Below, piece after piece: positions 8,330-15,900 of a DNA stretch of 43,854 bases (the first letter of the stretch is position 1; each line of letters opens with the position of its first letter). A program made the translations under genes and the position numbers. The notes below the pieces were generated by a model. It saw nothing but the letters and a program-made list of their open reading frames with translations, ran no database searches and was not told the origin of the DNA. This DNA comes from Phycisphaerae bacterium (GTDB taxonomy: Bacteria > Planctomycetota > Phycisphaerae > Tepidisphaerales > Tepidisphaeraceae), in assembly GCA_025924315.1 (NCBI GenBank), contig JAICIO010000043.1, forward strand, positions 1 through 43,854. The letters run 5' to 3'.

Positions 8330-9970
8330 TCAGTGCCGCTCTTCTTCGCACTGCTTCAGCATTTCGCGCGCCATGGCATCGTCGGGATTGATCTGCAACG
8401 CCTGTTCCAACAGCCGGATTGCGTCGTCAATCCTCCCCTGCTGCTTTCGAAGGAAGCCGAGATAGATGAGGGCTGGCGGACTGCGCGGCTGGAGGCGCAG
8501 CGCTTCCGTCAGCTGCGCATCGGCTTCGGACAATTGCCCGGTTTGCAGCAGGCAATACCCGAGCCGCCAGTGGATTTCGTCGTCGTCGGGCCAACCTTTG
8601 AGCGTCTCGCGGAGTTGCGCGATGGCTTCGTCGTGTCGCCCGGCGTCCCAGAGCGCGTGCGCGAGGATCGCATGCAGCTGCGGATCGCCGCCGACGTTTT
8701 TCATCGACGAAACGAGCAAGGTTTCGGGCGTAGACCAGACCATCACCTGCGTGAACGTGAGCACGCTGAGAAGAAGCAGGATTAGCGCCGAGCCGATCCC
8801 AATCGCGAAACGATGCGGTTTCGCGGGCAGCAGATCGAGCACGAGCCAAACGATCGCGATACTCAGGCCGATGCTCGGCAGGTAACTGTACCGATCGGCC
8901 ATCGCCTGCAATCCGATCTGAATGATCCCGATGACCGGCAGGAGCATCACCGTGAACCAGGCGAATCCAACGAATAGCGCGCGCTGGTTTCGCGCTCGCA
9001 AAAGCACGATCGCCGTGATGAGAAGCAGCGCAATGGTTGCAGAAGCAATCAAAACAGGCGGCCAGGAATTTGGACGCGGATAGACGATGCTCAGCTCGCT
9101 CGGCCAGGCGAAAACGCCGACATAACGGACGAGCGAGAGGACAGCGTTTTCGACGCGCGCGGTGAGCGAGAATTGCCCCTGCACCGCTCCGCCTCTCACT
9201 TGCGTCAGCCACGCAATGACCGCGAAGAAAATCGCGAGAATCGCGAGGGGAACTTTTTCGAGGATCAGGCGCTTGAGGTTCGATCTGCCCAGCGGCCAGT
9301 AATCCAACAGAAGCAGAATGATCGGCAGCGTGACGAGCATCGGTTTGCTGAGCAGGCCGAGAAGGAACATCCCGACGACGAGCAGATACTTCCCCGGGCT
9401 TGGCGATTTCGCGTACTGCGCGTAGGCGATCAGGCAGAGCATGAAGAAGAGCGCGCTCAGGACGTCCTTGCGCTCGGAGATCCAATCGACCGATTCGACG
9501 TGCTGTGGGTGCAGCGCAAAGACGGCGGCGATGAAGGCGCTGGGCCATGTGCGGCCCGTGAGCATGCGCATGGCGATGAACAGGAGCACGCTGCTCGTGA
9601 CATGCAGGAGCACGTTGACGAGATGCTGCCACATCGCGTTGAGGCCGAAGAATTGCACATCGGCCATGTGCGTGAGGGTCGTCAGCGGGTGGTACATCGA
9701 GACGTGCTGGTGTGTGAACGCCCAGGCGATGTTCTGCCAGCTCAGGCCGGCGAGCACGTGCACGTTTTGCGTGACGTACCAGTCGTCGTCCATCAGGTTG
9801 AAGCCGGAGAAGAGCGATCCGCTGTAGACGATCAGGGTAGCGAGCGCAAGCGCGATTGCGATGAGGATTGGGGTGCGGCGCTTCTCAACCCGCGCAATCG
9901 GAGAGGATTCGGGGATCCCCCCTTTCCGACTGGCCGGTTTTGTCCGCACACGTGGCATTCGCCCAAGCAT
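8330..9970 (-). CDS. GT-C-type membrane protein with C-terminal TPR repeats
   Basis: From the ATG at 9970 the protein has 546 residues, and an ATG at 9958 is possible. The open frame runs further upstream to 10243, but that part translates the repeat pair at 10065-10164 and is not credible coding sequence. After a basic cytoplasmic start there is a first helix, then the loop FNLMDDDWYVTQNVHV with the paired acidic residues typical of GT-C transferases, then HPLTTLTHMADVQFFG and HPQHVESVDWISERKDVLSALFF. These are hallmarks of the O-mannosyltransferase/TMTC-like TPR family. About ten membrane helices follow. The last 150 residues hold tetratricopeptide repeats, including PPALIYLGFLRKQQGRIDDA. 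The likely role is protein or surface glycosylation, with a periplasmic TPR domain. Confidence 0.8.
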   Translation of the reverse strand: MLGRMPRVRTKPASRKGGIPESSPIARVEKRRTPILIAIALALATLIVYSGSLFSGFNLMDDDWYVTQNVHVLAGLSWQNIAWAFTHQHVSMYHPLTTLTHMADVQFFGLNAMWQHLVNVLLHVTSSVLLFIAMRMLTGRTWPSAFIAAVFALHPQHVESVDWISERKDVLSALFFMLCLIAYAQYAKSPSPGKYLLVVGMFLLGLLSKPMLVTLPIILLLLDYWPLGRSNLKRLILEKVPLAILAIFFAVIAWLTQVRGGAVQGQFSLTARVENAVLSLVRYVGVFAWPSELSIVYPRPNSWPPVLIASATIALLLITAIVLLRARNQRALFVGFAWFTVMLLPVIGIIQIGLQAMADRYSYLPSIGLSIAIVWLVLDLLPAKPHRFAIGIGSALILLLLSVLTFTQVMVWSTPETLLVSSMKNVGGDPQLHAILAHALWDAGRHDEAIAQLRETLKGWPDDDEIHWRLGYCLLQTGQLSEADAQLTEALRLQPRSPPALIYLGFLRKQQGRIDDAIRLLEQALQINPDDAMAREMLKQCEEERH

Positions 9971-10064
9971 CCACGGCGTCGCACGAATCGGCAAGCGTTC
10001 GCGATCTCGCCCGACCGGCCCGCCTACACTACGATGGGGGAACTGATACGTTATTCGGGAAATG

Positions 10065-10164
10065 GTGGCACCGACATTCCTGTCGGTGATCGGACGCCGT
10101 AATCGGCGGCCGACATGCGTCGATGAGTACATCGCCGCATCACAGGCAAGAATGCCTGTGCCAC
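10065..10164. repeat. REP-like inverted pair with two different hairpins
   Basis: The left unit (10065-10088) is GTGG, stem CACCGACA, loop TTCC, stem TGTCGGTG. The right unit on the other strand (10164-10141) is GTGG, stem CACAGGCA, loop TTCT, stem TGCCTGTG. Both are exactly 24 nt with the same 4+8+4+8 layout but unrelated stem cores. They lie between the divergent TPR-protein and cyclase genes, separated by 52 bases that contain a smaller CGATG/CATCG hairpin. Confidence 0.85.
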
Positions 10165-10214
10165 CGCTGGAGAAGAAGAACTCGGCGGCCGGATGCGCGC
10201 CAAGAGATTTTCGC

Positions 10215-11390
10215 ATGACCTCGTTTGATTGGCGCATTGGCAACGAAGTAATTCCGTTTTACATGGGCAGCGATTGCGCCGCCGATGTCGCACAGAAACT
10301 TGCGGCGATGAATGCCGACCGCTTCTTCATCGTCGCGGATGAGGCGATCTGGAAGATGCATGGGGCGCCGTACGAACGGGCAGTCGGCGCGGTCGCGCCG
10401 ACGGCATTTATGCCCTACGGCGGAGGCGAGGCGGGAAAGACGCTGGCGGCGATCGAGCAGCTGGCGGCGAAGCTCATCGACAGCGGCATTTCGCGGCGAT
10501 CGGTGCTCGTCGCGATGGGCGGAGGCGTGATCGGCAACATCACCGGGCTGACGGCGTCGCTGCTGTTTCGCGGGATTCGGTTTGTGCAACTGCCGACGAC
10601 ACTGCTGGCGATGCACGATTCGGTGACGTCGCTCAAGCAGGGGGTGAACTGCAACGGCGGGAAGAACATCCTCGGTACGTTTCACGCGCCGTCGAGCGTG
10701 TTCATCGATTTGCGATTTTTGAGCACCCTTCCCGCCCAGCAAATCCGAGGCGGGTTGATCGAGCTGGTGAAGAACGCTCTCATCCTCGGCGGGGATTATG
10801 CGAGGCAGGTTACTGAATCTTTGACAGCATTTCGCGCAGATCCAAAGTCACACGATTGGGCGGCGCTCGTGAATCTCGGGCTGACGGCCAAGCGAACCCT
10901 CGTGCAGGACGATCCGCGGGAGCGCGGCCACGCGATGATCCTCGAGTATGGCCACACAATTGGTCATGCGCTTGAGCTCGCGTATGTCGGGCAGTTGAGC
11001 CACGGCGAGGCGATTGCGTGGGGAATGCGCTGCGCCGCGTGGATTTCGCACCGGCTGGGGTACATGACGGATAGCGCGCTGGCGGTGCACGATCGGTATC
11101 TGGCGTTGCTAGACTTCCCGCCGAAGCCGAACGGGCCTTTTAAGCTTGGGGAACTCCGGGCGCGCTTGCAGCGGGACAACAAGCGCGGATATCTGCCGCC
11201 GGGAAATGAGGGGATGGTTGCGATGATCCTGCTGAACGAACCTGGGGTGGTGCTGAATGGGACGAATCCGTATCCGCTCACGCTCGTGCCGCGCGACGTG
11301 GTTGATGAAGCGCTCGATCACTTGGCGCGGGAGTGGCAATCTCATGTAGCGACGGGGCTTGCCCCGGACGAGGCGGGATTCGCGCGATGA
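10215..11390 (+). CDS. sugar-phosphate cyclase, 2-deoxy-scyllo-inosose synthase-like (DHQS superfamily)
   Basis: The product has 391 residues from the ATG at 10215. Earlier in-frame starts would translate the upstream repeat. The dehydroquinate-synthase fold is clear: GGGEAGKT (69-76), GGGVIGNITG (102-111), LPTTLL (126-131), GGKNILGTFH (148-157), ELVKNALIL (184-192), EYGHTIGHALE (244-254) and SHGEAIAWGM (262-271). E184, H247, H251 and H263 sit at the metal and active-site positions. Where true AroB has a VDSSVGGK-type loop, this protein has HDSVTSLKQGVN (134-145), and it has DNKRGY plus MILL near the end. From memory these are features of 2-deoxy-scyllo-inosose synthases (BtrC type), which cyclise glucose-6-phosphate. 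No aminotransferase or aminoglycoside genes are adjacent. The last dozen or so residues are encoded by a repeat unit. Confidence 0.8.
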   Translation: MTSFDWRIGNEVIPFYMGSDCAADVAQKLAAMNADRFFIVADEAIWKMHGAPYERAVGAVAPTAFMPYGGGEAGKTLAAIEQLAAKLIDSGISRRSVLVAMGGGVIGNITGLTASLLFRGIRFVQLPTTLLAMHDSVTSLKQGVNCNGGKNILGTFHAPSSVFIDLRFLSTLPAQQIRGGLIELVKNALILGGDYARQVTESLTAFRADPKSHDWAALVNLGLTAKRTLVQDDPRERGHAMILEYGHTIGHALELAYVGQLSHGEAIAWGMRCAAWISHRLGYMTDSALAVHDRYLALLDFPPKPNGPFKLGELRARLQRDNKRGYLPPGNEGMVAMILLNEPGVVLNGTNPYPLTLVPRDVVDEALDHLAREWQSHVATGLAPDEAGFAR

Positions 11391-11420
11391 CGGACAACAC
11401 GGGGCAAGCCCCGCCGCTTC
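11346..11420. repeat. REP-like inverted pair at the cyclase 3' end
   Basis: The left unit is GTAG followed by CGACGGGGC, loop TT, GCCCCG (11346-11366). The right unit on the other strand (11420-11400) is GAAG followed by CGGCGGGGC, TT, GCCCCG. The two 21-nt units are complementary with two mismatches. The left unit lies within the last codons of the cyclase gene and encodes part of its C-terminus. The right unit lies just after the stop. Confidence 0.8.
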
Positions 11421-11455
11421 ATGCCCCTGATAACAGCAAAATCCCTCGGTTTTCC

Positions 11456-11483
11456 TTGATTCATCACCCCCATCCGCTATGCT
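11456..11483 (+). promoter_or_regulatory. candidate sigma-70-type promoter for the L,D-transpeptidase gene
   Basis: TTGATT (11456-11461) and TATGCT (11478-11483) are separated by 16 bases, each matching four of six consensus positions. They sit about 130 bases upstream of the transpeptidase start, in the gap after the cyclase gene. Consensus matches alone are weak evidence in a genome of this base composition. Confidence 0.35.
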
Positions 11484-11616
11484 GACGCCCTGTTTGGGGC
11501 TGTTTGACGTTCTGCACATCAAGACGCCGGCCGGCTTGCGGGATGGATTCCGCGCCTGATTTGGCGCGAACCGCGATCAAGGGATCGGCGTTCTGCTGGA
11601 GAACACGGAGGTTCTC

Positions 11617-12738
11617 ATGGGCCGCACCCGCACGCGGATCAGTCGGGGATTAATCGCTGCACTCGCTGTCGTTCTCGTCCTCGGGCTGATTTTCTATTTC
11701 CACAATTCCAACAAGACCAGCGCCAGCCAGACGAAGGCTGTTGCACAGGTCGCGCCCGCGAAGACGACCGTGACGGTCGCCCCGCCGGCCAAGCCGAGCG
11801 CGCAGCCCGCGATTCAAATCAGCGCAACGCCTTCGAATGCGCCGACCGCACAACCGGGCGTCGCGCTTTCGCAAACGCCGACGATTTCCGTCGGCGGACC
11901 GACGACCAAGCCCGCCGCCAATGCCGCGATCGCGCAGCAGCAATCGGCGCCGAAGCCGATCGCGATTTCCTCGACCAAGCCGCTCGTCGATGGCAAAGCG
12001 CGCATGGACGCCGGCGATCTGCTGGGCGCGCGTCGCGTACTCAACACCGCACTCATTTCCGGCAATCTCAACGATGCCGACCAGGCCTCCGCGAAGGCGA
12101 TGATGGCGGAGATCAGCAAGACCGTCGTCTTCTCGCCGAAGCGCTTCGCCGACGATGAGTACGGCGGAAGCTATTCTGTTCAACCCGGCGAATCGCTCCA
12201 GAAGATCGCCCGTCAGCACGATGTGACGTGGGAACTGCTCTGCCGGCTGAATGGCCTGTCCGATCCCAAGCGCCTTCGCGCCGGCGCGACGATCAAGGTG
12301 CTGAAAGGCCCGCTGCACGCGGTCGTCACGAAGAAGAAGTTCACGATGGACATTTACTTCGGCGCGCCCGGCGGGCCGGATTCAATGTACGTGACGACCT
12401 TCGGCGTCGGCCTCGGCCGCGACGATTCCACCCCGACCGGCAAGTGGCTCATCGAGCCGCAGCGGAAGATCAAGAACCCGGTTTACTACAGCCCCCGCGG
12501 CGAAGGCATCATCGACGCGGACGATCCGAAGAATCCGCTCGGCGAATACTGGCTCGGCCTGACCGGCGTGGACGGCCACGCCGTCGGGAAGATGAGCTAC
12601 GGCATCCACGGCACGATCGAGCCGGACAGCATCGGCAAGCAATCGTCGATGGGCTGCATTCGCATGCACAACGAAGACGTCGCGCAGGTCTACGAGATGC
12701 TCGTCGAAGGCAAGAGCACAGTGATCGTGCAGGACTGA
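11617..12738 (+). CDS. membrane-anchored LysM / YkuD L,D-transpeptidase
   Basis: The protein has 373 residues. An N-terminal membrane anchor (about 10-28) is followed by an Ala/Pro/Thr-rich linker to about residue 125 and a short helical repeat (ARMDAGDLLGARRVLNTAL). A LysM domain follows (YSVQPGESLQKIARQHDV to the RLRAGATIKVL end, about 186-228) and then a YkuD domain (about 232-373). The catalytic signature is present: H331 in GIHGT and C347 in SSMGCIRMHNEDV. The family cross-links peptidoglycan or attaches proteins to it through 3-3 linkages. Its presence implies peptidoglycan in this organism. The start at 11617 is supported by GGAGG at 11607-11611. A strong terminator follows, so the gene is probably monocistronic. 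Confidence 0.92.
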   Translation: MGRTRTRISRGLIAALAVVLVLGLIFYFHNSNKTSASQTKAVAQVAPAKTTVTVAPPAKPSAQPAIQISATPSNAPTAQPGVALSQTPTISVGGPTTKPAANAAIAQQQSAPKPIAISSTKPLVDGKARMDAGDLLGARRVLNTALISGNLNDADQASAKAMMAEISKTVVFSPKRFADDEYGGSYSVQPGESLQKIARQHDVTWELLCRLNGLSDPKRLRAGATIKVLKGPLHAVVTKKKFTMDIYFGAPGGPDSMYVTTFGVGLGRDDSTPTGKWLIEPQRKIKNPVYYSPRGEGIIDADDPKNPLGEYWLGLTGVDGHAVGKMSYGIHGTIEPDSIGKQSSMGCIRMHNEDVAQVYEMLVEGKSTVIVQD

Positions 12739-12765
12739 TCGCAGTTCAATCTGCTCGTCAAGCAA

Positions 12766-12800
12766 GTAGCACGGGTTCTTCCAACCCGTGCTTCTTTTTT
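12766..12800 (+). terminator. rho-independent terminator formed by a REP-like unit
   Basis: AGCACGGGTT (12768-12777), a 5-nt loop and AACCCGTGCT (12783-12792) form a perfect 10-bp stem followed by a T-rich tract (TCTTTTTT). It lies 30 bases after the transpeptidase stop. The unit also begins GTAG (12766-12769), the same 5' tetranucleotide as other REP-like units here, so it may be a repeat recruited as a terminator. Confidence 0.85.
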
Positions 12801-12820
12801 GAGATGGACGCGAGCAAAAT

Positions 12821-12886
12821 GTGGCACAGCCGCCCTCGGCTGTGCTGTCACTCAATCACGAACACAGCCGAGGGCGGCTGTGCCAC
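12821..12886. repeat. perfect REP-like inverted pair (24-nt arms)
   Basis: The left unit (12821-12844) is GTGG, stem CACAGCCG, loop CCCT, stem CGGCTGTG. The right unit (12863-12886) is its exact reverse complement over all 24 bases. An 18-base spacer separates them. Each arm can fold on itself, or the two can pair as one long stem. The pair sits between convergent genes, between two terminators. Confidence 0.95.
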
Positions 12887-12911
12887 ACACTATCCGCCGG
12901 ACTTTAAACGA

Positions 12912-12940
12912 AAAACCCACCGCTCAGCGCGGTGGGTTTT
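12912..12940. terminator. bidirectional terminator between convergent genes
   Basis: AAAACCCACCGC (12912-12923), a 5-nt loop and GCGGTGGGTTTT (12929-12940) form a perfect 12-bp stem with A and T tracts on either side, so it can act in both directions. It lies 26 bases beyond the stop of the giant pseudopilin-like gene on the minus strand and also backs up the transpeptidase terminator on the plus strand. Confidence 0.85.
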
Positions 12941-12966
12941 CTCGTTTGGTTGAGCTGACGCAGCCA

Positions 12967-15900
12967 TCAATCCGCCGGGATGTCCGTCGTCTTGATGATG
13001 CGGGCCTTGGTGGTCGCATCGAGGGAAGAACGATCGGCGGTGAAGGCGATGCGTTTTTCCCACGTGAGCATCGGCGGCACGCTCGCCCCCGCCCCGATGT
13101 TCTTCCAGCTCTGCACAAGCACATACACGTTGAACGAATCCGACCGCGTAGTGAGCAGATTGCTCAGGCGAGCGATCTGAAGATACCGCTCCTCAAAGTC
13201 GTTCCGCACGCCGTCGGTTGCCGACGCTGCCGTGAGACCATTCGCCGTCGCAGTCGGGTCATACGGTGAATAATCGCCTTGGCCGTCGCCGGGGTCGGTT
13301 CCGGCATTCGTAAAGTCAATATTGCCCCAGGCATTTTGGAAGCCAGGAGTTGTCGCAACCGGTGACGCAACCGTTGGATCGGCCACCTTGTTCAAATCGA
13401 GCAGCGTCTTGAATGGCCCCTTCGTGGGGTCGGCCGTGTTCGAACGGTACGCGACGATCGCCTTAGCAAGGTTCAGGTTGTCGGGCTCTTTCACTTTGCC
13501 GCTGACCGGATTGAGCACCATTGGCACCATGTCGAGGACCTCCGCCGGGGCTGTGTTGATGTTGATCAAGCCCTGGGTCGCGACGGTGTCTTCGCCGCCT
13601 TCGTTGGCATTGTCGGGGCTCGCACCGTCGTTACCCACTTTCTGCGCATACTTGCCCGTCACACGCCAATACTGCACGGGGCTGAAGTTCGGCATGTAAT
13701 CGTCGGCCTGATTGTGCGTGACGGTGAAGTAGTCGAACAGGTCCGACGCCCACGAGTAATAGTCGTTCCCGACGAGCGTCATATTCGCCGCTCGCGGGCA
13801 GAATCGTCCGACGTCTTCGGTTTCGTTCGCGAACGTGGAGCTGTCTTCCGCAAAAACAGAGTCCATCGTGACGGGATTTACTTCCAGCAGATACTCGTCG
13901 GGAGCAATCCGTCTGGTCGGAGTCACGTTCGGATAATTCGCGGGGGGAAACCGGTTTGCAAGCAGGATACCCGGATCAGGCATTCCCGCTGGAACGCTTC
14001 CTGTGGCCGACCGCTCAACTTCGCGAATGACATACGAGCCGATGAACGGCACTTTCATGATGTCGCCGACACGAGCGAAGCCCCCATACGGCCACTTGTA
14101 CGGCTGTGGGTTCAGTGCACTCGTCGCGGTATTGATCAGCGGGTTGGGGCCGGGCCAATCGATCTCGCAGAGCGGAATCGTGAAGTTCTGCGCGGTTGGG
14201 AAGTCCAGGTTCGGACGCGCCGTTGTTCCCAGTTCAAAACTTGAAAACTGATCGCCGCTGCCGAGCGTGATCGCATGCGTCGGCGCAGGTTCGGCAGTAA
14301 TGTCGGCGACCGACGCGATCTCCGTTCCCTGATGACGCGCAAATGGTTCCCCGCCGTTGTAGCGTCCCGGATAAACGCATCGCCACTGGGGAGATGGGTA
14401 CAACGCGTTGACTGGCTCGTTCAAGCCATGGCTGGCGCGGATGTAGTGCAACCGCGATGACGGGTTCGGGGAACCTGCAGCCTGCATCTCGAATCCCGAG
14501 AAGTCGAACGAATCAACGGGCACCCAGTCCGACAGCCGCAAATTATTGGGGAAAGTGCCCTCATCAAAGGTATCGTAAGGAACGGTTGCGACGCCGTACC
14601 AATTAATAGTAGCCGACGGAATGCCATCCCCACGACGCGGACGCAAGAGGACAAATTCGGATCCGGTTTGACTCGTGATCGCCGAATCAGTGATCACTTC
14701 TTGAAGGTTCGGCACATAGACTTCGATGGCGTATGCCGGAAGCGCAGCCATCTTCGCTTCTGCGAGCGCGGGACGCGACCGTGCCGCGGTGGCATCTCCC
14801 GCGGTCTGTGAGTAATTCTCTAGGACCGCATACCCATTGGCAGGGATGATCGTGGCAGGCGTGGAAGGGATGCCAGGGTTTGTAACACCGTTGCCAATGG
14901 TCAGCGGGCGATACACCATGTTCGCCAGATCATCCGGCGGCGCATTCGGATCAGTGACGCCGTCGCCGACGACCTTGGACGGCGACGGAAAACGCGATAT
15001 GCCTGCCGCCGTTGGCGCGAGGGTCACCGGGCGCGGATTGCGCCGATCGAGCGTTGCAATCTGCCATCCGCTGATGTCGAGAGGCACCGGATACGGATTG
15101 TGCAATTCGATCGCGACGTATCCGTTCGGAATCTGGCCGTTTCGGACGTTGTACGCCAACACCTCCGTGATGTACGGCTGACGCGCGGTCGAGAAGACCG
15201 TCGCCTGGAAACGCGGAAATGGCGCCGGCGTCTGAGGCGCGGCAGCCGTCGCCGTCGGGGTGTCGTACAGCGTGATCGTGCGGCTGTAGACGTTGTTCGT
15301 AATGACTTTCCCGCCAAGAGAAGGGGGCAGAACAAGGCCTTGGTCGCGCATGCCGATGAGATTGATCGCCGCAATCGCCGAGCGCAGCACCATCACCTGG
15401 CTCGGATTCAAGCGCAGCGACTTATTCGTCGCGGTAAACGGCGCGGTCGAGGTCGTTCCGGCCGGGCCGTCCTTGCCACCGCGCACGTCACGGATCGGGC
15501 TGCTGAACATACGAAGCCGGTTTTCTTCATACGGCCCGCTCAAAGCGCCTGCGTCGCGCCTGGGCTCGAAGTTGACCGTATCGAGCGGATTAAATTCCCG
15601 CCCGTAGAACGGAATGTAAACATCCGTATACGTATTGGGATTGAACCAGTCCGGGAGCACAGTGCCTTCGTTTTTCTGGACCCATTCCGTGAAAGTAAGT
15701 GTCCCTGTTCCTCCGGCCGCCGGGCCCCAGATCCCCTGCGGGATGTTGTTGCTAGTGTTCCCCTCCGCCATCACGTTGTAATAGCTGCGGAAGATTTCGC
15801 GGAAGGTCGCGGTGTTGACGGACGTCGGACGGTCGCCGCTGACGTATGGCTGGTATTCCCAATAGTCCGGCGCAGCGACCATGTTCCCGCCGGTGAACGG

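Noticed and set aside
10062-10214. N-terminal extension of the sugar-phosphate cyclase by 51 codons
   Set aside because: It also translates the repeat pair. The family begins at MTSFDWRIGN.
9971-10243. N-terminal extension of the TPR membrane protein by 91 codons
   Set aside because: The extension translates the repeat pair at 10065-10164 and is not followed by a conserved domain until the membrane helices. Starts at 9970 or 9958 fit better.
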